64,000 nucleotides of DNA, from positions 3,720,001 to 3,784,000 of the forward strand of contig NZ_CP009288.1 of the NCBI RefSeq assembly GCF_000756615.1, read 5' to 3'. The stretch comes from Paenibacillus durus (GTDB lineage: Bacteria; Bacillota; Bacilli; Paenibacillales; Paenibacillaceae). The notes beneath the pieces are model-generated. The model saw only the letters and a list, made by a program, of their open reading frames with translations, searched no databases and had not been told where the DNA came from. The position numbers and the translations under genes were made by a program. Positions 26,673 to 35,848 of this stretch are shown here, one piece after another; position 1 is the first letter of the stretch, and the number at the start of each line of letters is the position of its first letter.

Positions 26673-27944
26673 TTATTGTAATTTTTGAACCCGGTCCCAT
26701 TGGCTTACGATATCCGTTACACGAACCCCAAAGTTTTCATCGATTACCACTACTTCTCCCTTGGCAATCAGCTTGTTGTTCACTAGTATATCAACAGGCT
26801 CGCCTGCAAGCTTGTCCAGCTCAATGATCGATCCTTGCGACATTTCAAGAATGTCTTTGATTTGCTTCTGGGTCCTACCTAATTCTACGGTCACTTTTAG
26901 GGGTATGTCCATCAATAAGTTCAAATTATTTTCGTCAATATTCCCAAATGTGTTACCGCTGAGATTGGCAAACTGGACCGGCTGTACGTTGACATTCCGG
27001 TTCGGCTGGGAAGCTGGGGGCGGGGACTGCGGGTAAGGCATTCCCTGTTGTCCAGGCATTCCCTGAGGGGGCATACCATAAGAAGGCATTCCGTATGGTG
27101 GATAATAATGGCCTCCTTCAGGCATTCCCGGATATTGTCCTGGTGGTACCTGTTGTGCCGCCGGCTGCTGAGCAGCCGATGCGGGCTGGGGCTGAGATGT
27201 TTCCGGTTTGGCAGGGGCCGGTGCTTCAACAGCGGCAGCAGGCGCTTCAGTCGATTCCGAGGAGTCTCCAACCAGCATCATCACCATATCCTTAGCAAAA
27301 GAAACGGGCAGAAGCTGCATAAGGGTCGAGTCGATCAGTTCACCAATTTTGAGACGGAACGAGATACGAATCAGTGTCTCGTCTTCAGGCAGGTTAGCCA
27401 CTCCCTCGCCGCTAGACATGTTAAGGATATCGATACCTGGCGGCGAAATGTTAACGAACCGGTTGAAAATGGTCGACATCGATGTGGCGGAGGAGCCCAT
27501 CATTTGATTCATGGCCTCCTGCACAGCACTGACATGTATCTCGTTCAGTTCTTCTTCATTAGGTTCTCCGGTACCACCCAGCATCAGATCGGCAATAACC
27601 TGGGCATCACGGATTTTGATCACGAGCGAGTTAATGCCCTGAAAGCCATCTACATACTCTACATGCACTGCAACGTGAGGTTTAGGGAAAACTTCCTCAA
27701 ACTCACTGCGCGTAATAATGGAGACTTGCGGGGTCGTGATGTCCACTTTTTTACCGAGCAGGGTCGAAAGCGCTGTTGCGGCGCTGCCGAACGTAATATT
27801 ACCAATCTCTCCTAAGGCATCCTGCTCAAACGGGGTCAGATAATCATCCACCGTCTTCTCTGAAGATGCGCTTCCCGGGCTTTCCGCCGATTGTCTTAAA
27901 AGTGCGTCGATTTCTTCCTGGGATAAATAATCTTTACTCGTCAA
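26673..27944 (-). CDS. fliY: Flagellar switch protein and CheY-P phosphatase FliY
   Basis: C-ring protein combining a CheC-like phosphatase and a FliN-like C-terminus. The N-terminal SQEEIDALL is a CheY-P-binding peptide as in FliM. Phosphatase helices include FEQDALGEIGNITFGSAATALS and EIHVSAVQEAMNQMMGSSATSMS. A Pro/Gln/Gly-rich linker (about 245-330) contains repeated YGMP and QGMP units, and the FliN domain follows (LMDIPLKVTVELGRT). I favour TTG at 27944, 9 bases after GAAGGAG and overlapping fliM by 11; an ATG ten codons upstream is the alternative. Confidence 0.93.
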   Translation of the reverse strand: MTSKDYLSQEEIDALLRQSAESPGSASSEKTVDDYLTPFEQDALGEIGNITFGSAATALSTLLGKKVDITTPQVSIITRSEFEEVFPKPHVAVHVEYVDGFQGINSLVIKIRDAQVIADLMLGGTGEPNEEELNEIHVSAVQEAMNQMMGSSATSMSTIFNRFVNISPPGIDILNMSSGEGVANLPEDETLIRISFRLKIGELIDSTLMQLLPVSFAKDMVMMLVGDSSESTEAPAAAVEAPAPAKPETSQPQPASAAQQPAAQQVPPGQYPGMPEGGHYYPPYGMPSYGMPPQGMPGQQGMPYPQSPPPASQPNRNVNVQPVQFANLSGNTFGNIDENNLNLLMDIPLKVTVELGRTQKQIKDILEMSQGSIIELDKLAGEPVDILVNNKLIAKGEVVVIDENFGVRVTDIVSQWDRVQKLQ

Positions 27945-28932
27945 GTCCTTCAACTCCTTCGCTGACAATCTCATCAATTTGCACGGCTACCCGGTCTTTG
28001 AGCATTCCCGGACTTCCAATAAACTTCAGCTTGTCGCCCACTTTGATCGATAGTCCGGTATCAACGGTCCTATTAAGTGAGATTACATCTCCTACATTAA
28101 GGCCGAGGAACTCGGCTATCGAAATTCTGGATTCCCCCAGTTCGGCGACTATTGGAAGCTGAGCCTTGTTGACGCTGGCTCTAATCGCCTCCACTTCCTG
28201 CTCATCCCTAGCCTTTTTCTCAGATACAAACCATTGATGCACGGACAATCTGGACATGATTGGCTCCAGTACAACGTGCGGGATACATAGATTGATCATG
28301 CCCGTTGTATCCCCGATCTTGGTGCTGAGTGAAATGAGCGCAATTGTTTCATTAGGGGATACGATCTGCATAAACTGCGGATTTGTCTCCAGCGCTTCCA
28401 TAACCGGCTCAATATCCAGCACCGTCTTCCAGGCCTCCTGCAAGCTCTCAAAGCATCTGCTGAATATACGCTCCATTATAGTTGTTTCAATTTCAGTCAG
28501 AGCGTTGATTTTGGAAGGAGCCGTCCCGATCCCTCCAAGAAGCCGATCAAGCATGGCGAAGGCAATATTCGGGTGCACTTCCATTACCATTCTACCTTCC
28601 AAGGGCTCAGCTTCAAAAATATTCAATATAGTCATCTTGGGTATGGAACGGATGAATTCATCATAAGGCAACTGCTCCACCTGAACGACATTGATCTGTA
28701 CAAAAGTTCGTAACTGTGCCGAGAAATAAGTCGTCAGATATCGGGCGAAGTTATCATGAATCCGGGTCAGGCTTCGGATATGATCCTTCGAGAAACGTAC
28801 AGCCCGTTTAAAATCATATGAGCGTATTTTGCGCTGGGTTTCCTCTTTTTTTAGTTCGTCGGCGTCCATCTCACCGGATGATAAAGCGGCAAGCAGGGCA
28901 TCAATCTCGTTTTGCGAAAGTACATCAACCAT
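27934..28932 (-). CDS. fliM: Flagellar motor switch protein FliM
   Basis: C-ring protein that receives CheY-P and controls rotation. The N-terminal VLSQNEIDALLAAL (residues 4-17) is the CheY-P-binding segment. The CheC-like middle domain and the C-terminal surface domain (GLNVGDVISLNRTVDTGLSIKVGDKLKFIGSPG) are present. The 332 residues equal B. subtilis FliM. ATG at 28932 follows GGGGGGTG. Confidence 0.97.
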   Translation of the reverse strand: MVDVLSQNEIDALLAALSSGEMDADELKKEETQRKIRSYDFKRAVRFSKDHIRSLTRIHDNFARYLTTYFSAQLRTFVQINVVQVEQLPYDEFIRSIPKMTILNIFEAEPLEGRMVMEVHPNIAFAMLDRLLGGIGTAPSKINALTEIETTIMERIFSRCFESLQEAWKTVLDIEPVMEALETNPQFMQIVSPNETIALISLSTKIGDTTGMINLCIPHVVLEPIMSRLSVHQWFVSEKKARDEQEVEAIRASVNKAQLPIVAELGESRISIAEFLGLNVGDVISLNRTVDTGLSIKVGDKLKFIGSPGMLKDRVAVQIDEIVSEGVEGLDE

Positions 28933-28971
28933 TCAATCACCCCCCATAAGATAACTTTGAAATGCTGCCGT

Positions 28972-29442
28972 TTATATAGTAGTTACAACAAAAGCGGTCA
29001 TCTCCACCTGGGTCAGCTTTCCATCTGTCAACGTATTGTTGATTATATTAACAAGCTTGCTGCAAAGCTGATCCTTGCCGGCCGCCCCATTCAGTTCCTG
29101 CGGTTTAGCGTCGGCCAGTGCTTTAATAATAAGCGGTTTGATCTTGATTTCCTTGATTTTTTCGAACTCTTCCTTACTTGATTCGGAATTCAATTGGAAG
29201 GCGAAGTTTATAGAAACGATGTAATCGGGATCAGCAAGATTGGTTTTTATTTCGTTAATTTCCGAAGTCATGGCCACGATTTCATCTGCAGTCAAGTTCT
29301 TTGTCTCCACACTGCTTACTGAGTCGTTAACCGCGTTGCCGCTGCTATCGGAAAACCATTTGTTCATTAGTAAAAAAGCGGCCAGCACGATTAAAGTAAT
29401 CGCCAATAAAATCGTGATGAGCCAAGGCAGCATCTTTTTCAT
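28972..29442 (-). CDS. fliL: Flagellar basal body protein FliL
   Basis: Single-pass membrane protein that surrounds and supports the stator units. One membrane segment (about residues 5-27) is followed by an extracytoplasmic domain in which DPDYIVSINFAFQLNSESSKEEF and RPLIIKAL-like segments match the family pattern. It has 156 residues. Its start overlaps the flbD stop by four bases. Confidence 0.92.
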   Translation of the reverse strand: MKKMLPWLITILLAITLIVLAAFLLMNKWFSDSSGNAVNDSVSSVETKNLTADEIVAMTSEINEIKTNLADPDYIVSINFAFQLNSESSKEEFEKIKEIKIKPLIIKALADAKPQELNGAAGKDQLCSKLVNIINNTLTDGKLTQVEMTAFVVTTI

Positions 29443-29663
29443 GAAAGCTCCTCCAGTGTTTGGACTTTAATGGTGGCTGAGTAGGCGCCGATTTCCTTAT
29501 TGTAATCACGGATTTTCGCAATAACTTCGTCGGCTTTTTCAAGAACGATCAGCCTCTTGCCCGTTACAAGCGTGATGTAAGTATCTGGGCTTTCTTCCAC
29601 CATTTCCACCAGCAGGGCATTCAGCCACATTGGCGATCCGTTTAAACGTGTTACCGAGATCAT
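29439..29663 (-). CDS. swrD: FlbD/SwrD family flagellar protein
   Basis: Small cytoplasmic protein of 74 residues that in B. subtilis (SwrD) raises flagellar torque for swarming. The typical start ISVTRLNGSPMWLNALLVEMVEE and the VTGKRLIVLEKADEV stretch are present. I place the start at ATG 29663, 7 bases after AGGAGG; longer ORF sequence upstream lacks similarity. It lies between flgE and fliL. Confidence 0.92.
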   Translation of the reverse strand: MISVTRLNGSPMWLNALLVEMVEESPDTYITLVTGKRLIVLEKADEVIAKIRDYNKEIGAYSATIKVQTLEELS

Positions 29664-29814
29664 AAGAGGCCTCCTAACAATAAATTGGGAGAGGATCGCC
29701 TCCCCCAGATTGTAACCAATACGATGAGCTATAAACAAGCAATATATAGCTATTATTCTGCAAGCCCAGCATCCGAAAAATACTAAACCAGAGAATTGCC
29801 AGGATGACCTGAAA

Positions 29815-30633
29815 TTATCGTTTCAGATTAACGACTTCCTGAAGCACTTCATCCGATGTTGTAATAATCCGGGAATTCGCCTGGAACCCGCGCTGAGCGA
29901 CGATCATTTCTGTAAATTCATTCGTCAGATCGACATTGGACATTTCCAATTGTCCCGCAACAATTGCTCCGGTGCCTGCTTCGCCATTGTTGGCGGTTGT
30001 AGGCTCCAGAGCGCCTTCTGCGTTGGCATTCAAAGTCATTCGATACAGATTGCCCCCAATTTTCTCAAGGCCCTGAGGGTTGCTGACTTTAGCGACGCCG
30101 ATTTGGACGCCCGGTTGGGTTGTACCGTCGGCCATTGTCTGTACAATGGTTCCGTCATTGGAAATCGAGAAGGCCGTGACGTCCTCTCCAATGACTATCG
30201 GCGCTCCGCCTGAATCCAGCACATGAAGGCCGTCAGAAGTAACCAGGTTACGGCTGGCATCAACATGAAAGTCACCGGCCCGGGTCAGAAAAGGAGTCGC
30301 TTCCTCGCCAGTCAAATTAACAAGGAAAAAACCATCTCCGTCGATACGCAGATCGGTCGGATTATTGGTTGTTTGGGCGCTGCCTGCCAGATGCATCGTG
30401 TCAATGGAACCGATGCTGACGCCAAGTCCGATTTGCTTGGCGTTGACACCGCCCTGTCCGTCATCGTTTGGCGCGGTAACGCCCGAAATCGTCTGGCTCA
30501 TGATATCTTTGAACATGACACGTCCCGATTTGAAACCGATCGTATTCACATTCGCGATGTTGTTTCCGATAACATCCAGCTTGGTTTGGAAACCGCGCAT
30601 GCCTGAAACACCAGAGTACATTGATCTTAACAT
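29815..30633 (-). CDS. flgE: Flagellar hook protein FlgE (FlgE/FlgF/FlgG family)
   Basis: Structural protein of the hook. The N-terminus MLRSMYSGVSGMRGFQTKLDVIGNNIANVNTIGFK and the C-terminal SNVDLTNEFTEMIVAQRGFQANSRIITTSDEVLQEVVNLKR are the export and polymerization elements of rod/hook proteins. At 272 residues it matches the short Bacillus hook protein (264), formerly named flgG. ATG at 30633 follows GGGAGGG. flgD, the hook cap gene, lies two genes upstream. Confidence 0.93.
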   Translation of the reverse strand: MLRSMYSGVSGMRGFQTKLDVIGNNIANVNTIGFKSGRVMFKDIMSQTISGVTAPNDDGQGGVNAKQIGLGVSIGSIDTMHLAGSAQTTNNPTDLRIDGDGFFLVNLTGEEATPFLTRAGDFHVDASRNLVTSDGLHVLDSGGAPIVIGEDVTAFSISNDGTIVQTMADGTTQPGVQIGVAKVSNPQGLEKIGGNLYRMTLNANAEGALEPTTANNGEAGTGAIVAGQLEMSNVDLTNEFTEMIVAQRGFQANSRIITTSDEVLQEVVNLKR

Positions 30634-30749
30634 TATTATACCCTCCCAGAATTTAGAGCTTGGGGGCTCCATTAATTTGGATAATGATTATAGGTAGGAC
30701 CGCTTCAGTCGGTCGGCGGTCCTCCGGCTTTCCGTTAGGACCAGCCGGG

Positions 30750-31139
30750 TCAAGAGATGATCACTGCACTATCTATTTGGGTGAACACATTGTCCTTCAT
30801 GGAGTTCCCATCTATTGCCGTCACCACGGTACGGTTAGCAACACTGACAATCAGCGCCAAATCTTTCAACAGAATGAGCGATTCCTTGCTGCCTTTGGCC
30901 GCCGCTTGTTCTACGGCCGAAGAGATCTGGTCAAGCTGCTTGCTTCCAAGCTGAATCCCTCGCTGCTCCAGCCGCTTCGCAGCATGATTGCTGAATTTCA
31001 GCATATTCCGCTGAAGTACGGTTTCGAAAGAGGTACTTCCGGATGAAGATCCGTTGTTATTGACGGTGTTTGAACGCGGCAGCACGCCCGGATGCCGGAC
31101 ACCGGTAAACATCTGTCCGACAGTCATTTTATCGTTCAT
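30750..31139 (-). CDS. Flagellar operon protein, TIGR02530-type
   Basis: A 129-residue protein coded between flgD and flgE, matching in position and sequence the small Firmicute flagellar operon family TIGR02530. The conserved-looking part is FSNHAAKRLEQRGIQLGSKQLDQI, then the hydrophobic end ALIVSVANRTVVTAIDG. There is no membrane segment. Its ATG overlaps the flgD stop by four bases. The biochemical role is unknown; involvement in hook assembly is inferred from its neighbours. Confidence 0.85.
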   Translation of the reverse strand: MNDKMTVGQMFTGVRHPGVLPRSNTVNNNGSSSGSTSFETVLQRNMLKFSNHAAKRLEQRGIQLGSKQLDQISSAVEQAAAKGSKESLILLKDLALIVSVANRTVVTAIDGNSMKDNVFTQIDSAVIIS

Positions 31140-31615
31140 GATGCCGTCCCGCCTGCGCTGCCGGCTTCGTCCACCGCCGAGGTGCTGTCACTATTTTTAA
31201 TTTGCGTAATATCAGTGAGCGCAATCTTGTCCTTACCAACAAGCGCATACTGCACTCCGTCGTTAACGACAATGGAATCCACCGTTCCCGATTTCTGCTC
31301 TGAAGTGGAGCTGTCAAGCCAGCTGACATTTTTTCCAATTAGACCTGAAACCGAGCCAAGCGACTGATTAAGCGCCGTTATCTGGCCGGAGATGTTCATA
31401 AGCTGCTCAACAGATGTAAATTGAGCCATTTGAGCAATAAATTCCTTGTCTTGCAAAGGCTGCATCGGATCCTGATTCTGCAGTTGTGTAACCAAAATTT
31501 TAAGAAATTGGTCTTTCCCGAGCGTTTGATCGCCCTTACTGCTGCCCGAGACGTTAGCTGCCGAATAGTTGGGCCATACATTATTTGTGGATATCATACT
31601 ATTCGAGGTTGCCAT
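31136..31615 (-). CDS. flgD: Hook-capping protein FlgD
   Basis: Scaffold that caps the growing hook. The conserved N-terminal region includes LGKDQFLKILVTQLQNQDPMQPLQDKEFIAQMAQFTSVEQL. At 159 residues it is the short form, ending in a single small domain around LIGKNVSWLD, without the larger Ig/tudor part of enterobacterial FlgD. It lies between fliK and the TIGR02530-type gene. Confidence 0.94.
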   Translation of the reverse strand: MATSNSMISTNNVWPNYSAANVSGSSKGDQTLGKDQFLKILVTQLQNQDPMQPLQDKEFIAQMAQFTSVEQLMNISGQITALNQSLGSVSGLIGKNVSWLDSSTSEQKSGTVDSIVVNDGVQYALVGKDKIALTDITQIKNSDSTSAVDEAGSAGGTAS

Positions 31616-31642
31616 TACCTTTCACCCCTCTTTCCATCACCC

Positions 31643-33106
31643 CTAAGCCTCAGCTGAGAACTGTCCTGTCAGACTACGGGCACTTTGTCTTTCGCTATTC
31701 AGCCATTCTTTCCATTCTCCATCGAGTTCGGCGGTGAGAATAGCATCATCTGATGCTTCCTTCCGCTCCTTGGAGCGTCTGTCGGAACCCTGGCCGCCTG
31801 CTCCAGAATGTCGTCCCTCTTGAAAGAGCTGCGACTGCTGGGAAGCATTGTTCTGTGAAACTTCCAGTTTTTCCACCTGCAGTCCTTGGGATTGAAGCGC
31901 AGCACGCAGCTGGGACATCTGATTCTCAAGCAAATCTTTGGCTCCAGCATGCTCAGTCATGAAATGCGCTACCAAATGACCGTTCTGCATCGTGATTTTG
32001 ACATCTACTTGTCCCAGATTTTCCGGAAACAGAGATATTGTCGCCTCGGCAATCCCGCCTTTATTGACAATCTCCAGCTTGCCTGTAATAAAACCAGTCA
32101 TTTCTTGCGCAAATCTATGAACCGGAACTTGGTGGGTCTCCGTCTTCAGAGGAGCCGTAATTCCGTCTCTCAGCATGAGCTGGCCTGCGGTAATGACTTT
32201 GCTGTCCCCTGTGGAAGAATCCTGCTCTGCAGCCATTTCGGATAGTACATCTGCACTTGCCTTGGAATGCTCCTTACCTTCTGCGGATGTCGTCGTTACT
32301 TTAAGGTCCATCATGTTGCCTGCAGCAGCCTTGACATCGCTAGGGTTCGCGGCAGCTTTTCCGGAAGTATCCGGCTTGTTCGCAATCAAGTCTCCGGTCT
32401 TGGAAGGAGCGGTTCCTTCGAAATTATTGCCGTCCTCTTGGCGTTCTTGAATCTTTCCTGCGACGGCAGTTTGGGAGGCCGCAGACTGTACAGAAGTTAC
32501 ATTGGAAGTTGTTTCGGTTCCAGTATACGGTTCAAGGATTGCCGCAAAGCTGTTCAGCAGCGTCAGCGCTTTGCCCGCTGCGGCTTCATCGCCGCTATCT
32601 GCAGCTTGCTGAAATCTGGCCGCAAGGTTGTTCAGTTCATCCTGAACAGCAAACCTGGCGGTTGCGGGGTTCTGTGCAAGTGCTGTAAGCGTGTTCTCAG
32701 CCTGACCTTCCCCTGACAAAAGAGCGGAGACTTGAATCAGCCAGCCTTGAAGCGCCGCCAGCAGCGCGGGATTCGTTTCAATCTGTTCATCCAGTTTTGC
32801 AAGCTCGGGAAGAAGTTGATCCAGCAGCTCTTGGCCGGCCGCGCCTGACATTTCGCCATCCTTGTCTGTTGATCCGGAAACTGTCGTCTTCAGAAGGTTC
32901 TGTAAAGTTACAGCTACCGAATCGCCCTTTGAAGCTGCTGTCATACCAGAAGCCGCTCCTGCCATCGATTGCAACAGAGTCTGGGAGAACATCCCGTTTC
33001 CCGCAGTACCGATAACTCCTTCTATTCCGGAAGATCCGGCAGAAGCAGCCGCTTTGGCATTAAGACCTTTGCCTGAAGAAATCATTTGAAATACAAGACT
33101 CATCAT
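31643..33106 (-). CDS. fliK: Hook-length control protein FliK
   Basis: Secreted ruler that triggers the FlhB substrate switch. The N-terminal and middle parts are Ala/Ser/Gly/Gln-rich and poorly ordered. The C-terminal domain (about 350-440) has the conserved hook-length core: LFPENLGQVDVKITMQNGHLVAHFMTEH, then LRAALQSQGLQVEKLEVS. It has 487 residues. ATG at 33106 has AAAGGAGGTGG ahead; a second ATG follows directly. Confidence 0.93.
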   Translation of the reverse strand: MMSLVFQMISSGKGLNAKAAASAGSSGIEGVIGTAGNGMFSQTLLQSMAGAASGMTAASKGDSVAVTLQNLLKTTVSGSTDKDGEMSGAAGQELLDQLLPELAKLDEQIETNPALLAALQGWLIQVSALLSGEGQAENTLTALAQNPATARFAVQDELNNLAARFQQAADSGDEAAAGKALTLLNSFAAILEPYTGTETTSNVTSVQSAASQTAVAGKIQERQEDGNNFEGTAPSKTGDLIANKPDTSGKAAANPSDVKAAAGNMMDLKVTTTSAEGKEHSKASADVLSEMAAEQDSSTGDSKVITAGQLMLRDGITAPLKTETHQVPVHRFAQEMTGFITGKLEIVNKGGIAEATISLFPENLGQVDVKITMQNGHLVAHFMTEHAGAKDLLENQMSQLRAALQSQGLQVEKLEVSQNNASQQSQLFQEGRHSGAGGQGSDRRSKERKEASDDAILTAELDGEWKEWLNSERQSARSLTGQFSAEA

Positions 33107-33132
33107 TTTCCACCTCCTTTCAAGTGTAAAGC

Positions 33133-34062
33133 TTATTTACCACCCATCAGACGATTCACAATTTTGGCAGTTACTCCTTTTGTATCATTCTTGGTCATCT
33201 CGGATAGTATGGAAGACCGCACACCGTCGTTCACGGTACTCAGAATCGTAATCACCTTATCCGGACTGATGCCGTACATATCGCTGAGCAGTTTTGCTGC
33301 TTCGGCGGCAGGCATAGCGGAGAAAGTCTGGCTTAGCTTTTCCTTGTCAAGATTTGAATTGCTGCCGTTCGAGACGCTTGCTGCCGCCGATTCTTGATTT
33401 AGTCTCGATTGAAGGGCTGCAATAGCCATATCGGAAGAATTAGCCGATTCTTTTAGCTTTATGGACACGTCTGCGGCAACTTTCGGGTCCATCTTTTCCA
33501 AAATGGCAGTTTTGCTGTCATTATTCATTCCGCTAAGAAGCTGAACCACTTCATCGGTCGTCATATTTTGCATGATCGCCGCCGCTTTGGATGCTTTCAT
33601 TCCCGCATAAAGTTTAGTCATAGCTGCTATCTCTTTCTCGTGGGCATCCTCTGCTTCTGCCTGTTCCTGACTGCTGGCGGTCTCCTGCATGTCGACAATC
33701 TGAGTCTGCAGTTCCTGTACCTGATTGTCCTGCGCGGTTTTTTGCTCATTCAGCTGTTGTACTGTCTTTTCCTGTTCGGATAGCTTGGCCTTTAGCTCCT
33801 TAATGGTTGCTTCCGAGCTTGCCTCTTGATCCTGCTGCTGGCTACTGCCGGCGGTAGCCTCTTTCGGATCAGGCACCCATTGATTTACAAGCGGAATTTT
33901 GTTAGCTATCTGCAGCATGTCGTTTCTGAAATCCGTATTTAAAAGCGTCAGCAGCACCCCAATGAGGACAAGAGTGAAAATAATCGGAATCATCAGAAAC
34001 AGAAACCGCTCAAACTTGCTTGCCGCCCCTTCGTTTTCAAGCTCAAAATCGTTCGTTGCCAC
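33133..34062 (-). CDS. MotE-like/YlxF membrane protein with MgtE-N-type repeats
   Basis: A 309-residue protein: one N-terminal membrane segment (about residues 20-43), a coiled coil (about 75-150, ELKAKLSEQEKTVQQLNEQ) and a C-terminal helical region with MgtE-N-like repeats (AAAIMQNMTTDEVVQLLSGM). Its position between fliJ and fliK is that of B. subtilis YlxF; MotE-type relatives help MotB or stator stability in other bacteria. The exact role here is inferred. Confidence 0.85.
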   Translation of the reverse strand: MATNDFELENEGAASKFERFLFLMIPIIFTLVLIGVLLTLLNTDFRNDMLQIANKIPLVNQWVPDPKEATAGSSQQQDQEASSEATIKELKAKLSEQEKTVQQLNEQKTAQDNQVQELQTQIVDMQETASSQEQAEAEDAHEKEIAAMTKLYAGMKASKAAAIMQNMTTDEVVQLLSGMNNDSKTAILEKMDPKVAADVSIKLKESANSSDMAIAALQSRLNQESAAASVSNGSNSNLDKEKLSQTFSAMPAAEAAKLLSDMYGISPDKVITILSTVNDGVRSSILSEMTKNDTKGVTAKIVNRLMGGK

Positions 34063-34082
34063 TGGTGAATAACCTCCAAACG

Positions 34083-34526
34083 TCAGAGGGGCCTCATCGC
34101 GAAGCGGACGGTAGCCATCTCATCCAGTTCGTTTTGTTCCCGCAAATTCATATTTTGTTTAAAAATGCCCAGCGCTTTTTCCCTTGCTTTCAACCAAATT
34201 TTTTCATCCAAAGCTTTTGAGTTAAGATTATCCTGTTTTCTTGAAACTTCTTGATGCGCTTGGCTAATCTCACCTTGTTTGCGGGTAATGCAGTTGTCCA
34301 AATAATCCACGTAATCCTGCATTTCCCGGATCATCGCCATCGGTGTTCTGCGCTCTGCCGCTGCCTGAAGCGAGAGTAAAATTTCATTTCGCTGTTCCAT
34401 AAGTTCAACCAGACTTTTCTCCTGGGCCTGGAGTTCCCCAAGCGCGTTTGAGAGCAACCATTCCGCCTGCGTTTTTTCATTGCCCTTCAAATCGACGACT
34501 TTCTGGAAATTATAGTGAAATCTCAT
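34083..34526 (-). CDS. fliJ: Flagellar export protein FliJ
   Basis: Coiled-coil stalk of the export ATPase that links FliI to FlhA. Its 147 residues are nearly all helical with heptad-like patterns, and the N-terminal FHYNFQKVVDLKGNEKTQAEW is typical. It lies just downstream of fliI. Confidence 0.92.
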   Translation of the reverse strand: MRFHYNFQKVVDLKGNEKTQAEWLLSNALGELQAQEKSLVELMEQRNEILLSLQAAAERRTPMAMIREMQDYVDYLDNCITRKQGEISQAHQEVSRKQDNLNSKALDEKIWLKAREKALGIFKQNMNLREQNELDEMATVRFAMRPL

Positions 34527-34534
34527 TAATCAAA

Positions 34535-35848
34535 TCAACTCCTCGCGAACTGGGAAATTAAGATCTGTTGAACTTCGGTCAGCGTTGTCTTCTCGTCTAC
34601 CTTCTGTTTTGTAAAATCCCAAATACTATCAATATAATGCAGCGATTCATCAATCTGGGCATTGGAACCTCTCTGGTAAGCGCCAATATTAATTAAATCT
34701 TCGGATTCCTTGTAAACCGACATCAACCGCTTCACATTTTCCGCCGCCTCAATCTGATCCGCAGGCGCGATATCCTTCATCACCCGGCTGATGCTTGCAA
34801 GTACGTCGATCGCCGGAAAATGCCCTTTATTCGCAATGCTCCGGTTAAGCACAATATGTCCATCCAATATGCCGCGAACTGCATCGGCAATCGGTTCGTT
34901 CATATCATCTCCATCGACCAGCACGGTATAAAAAGCTGTAATTGATCCGGTTGGCCCTGTTCCTGCGCGTTCAAGCAGTTTCGGCAGACTGGCAAATACT
35001 GATGGTGTATACCCCCGCATCGCCGGCGGTTCACCGACGGCAAGACCTACTTCGCGTTGTGCCATCGCATACCGTGTGACCGAATCCATCATCAGCATGA
35101 CGTTGAGTCCACGATCACGAAAATACTCTGCGATGGTCGTAGCAATCAACGCTCCTTTGATCCTGATCAGCGCCGGTTGGTCCGAGGTCGCTACGATTAC
35201 AACCGACCGCTGCAGCCCCTCCTGACCGAGGTCGCGTTCGATGAAGTCGAGAACTTCTCTCCCGCGCTCTCCAATCAGTGCGATAACATTAACATCCGCA
35301 GAAGTCCCCCGGGCGATCATACCCATCAGCGTACTTTTACCTACGCCTGAGCCTGCAAAAATTCCGACCCGCTGCCCCTTGCCAATCGTTAGCAGTCCGT
35401 CGATCGCCCGCACTCCGATGCTGATCGGTTCCTGTACTCTGGGCCTGTTAAGCGGATTAGTAGGGATATTGAAAGTTGAACTGTACGGCATGCGAGCCGG
35501 TATAAGCGAACCGTCAAGAGGCTGTCCAAGACCATCGAGCACCTTGCCGAGCAGTTCGGAACCCACCTGCACGTTGAGCGGTTTACCCGTACCTACCACA
35601 TCACAGCCGGGTCCAACCGCTTGCAGCTCGCCTAGCGGCATAAGCAGTACCTTATTATCGCGAAAGCCGACGACCTCCGCCTTGAGCGGTCTGCTGCCCT
35701 TGGCAGGATAGATATAGCAAACGTCACCTATACTGGCATCCGGCCCTTCCGACTCGACCATCAGCCCGATAACCTGAGTTACCTTGCCGTTAATTCTGAC
35801 GGGATCGATACTACGCAGCTGCTCTTTGTATTTCTGGGTGTCAAGCAT
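34535..35848 (-). CDS. fliI: Flagellar export ATPase FliI
   Basis: Hexameric F1-beta-like ATPase energizing flagellar protein export. It has the Walker A motif GSGVGKST in FAGSGVGKSTLMGMIARG and the Walker B and catalytic region in VMLMMDSVTRYAMAQREVGLAVGEPP. I place the start at ATG 35848, which overlaps the fliH stop (ATGCTTGA); upstream ATG codons in the same frame are less likely. This gives 437 residues, the usual size. Confidence 0.96.
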   Translation of the reverse strand: MLDTQKYKEQLRSIDPVRINGKVTQVIGLMVESEGPDASIGDVCYIYPAKGSRPLKAEVVGFRDNKVLLMPLGELQAVGPGCDVVGTGKPLNVQVGSELLGKVLDGLGQPLDGSLIPARMPYSSTFNIPTNPLNRPRVQEPISIGVRAIDGLLTIGKGQRVGIFAGSGVGKSTLMGMIARGTSADVNVIALIGERGREVLDFIERDLGQEGLQRSVVIVATSDQPALIRIKGALIATTIAEYFRDRGLNVMLMMDSVTRYAMAQREVGLAVGEPPAMRGYTPSVFASLPKLLERAGTGPTGSITAFYTVLVDGDDMNEPIADAVRGILDGHIVLNRSIANKGHFPAIDVLASISRVMKDIAPADQIEAAENVKRLMSVYKESEDLINIGAYQRGSNAQIDESLHYIDSIWDFTKQKVDEKTTLTEVQQILISQFARS

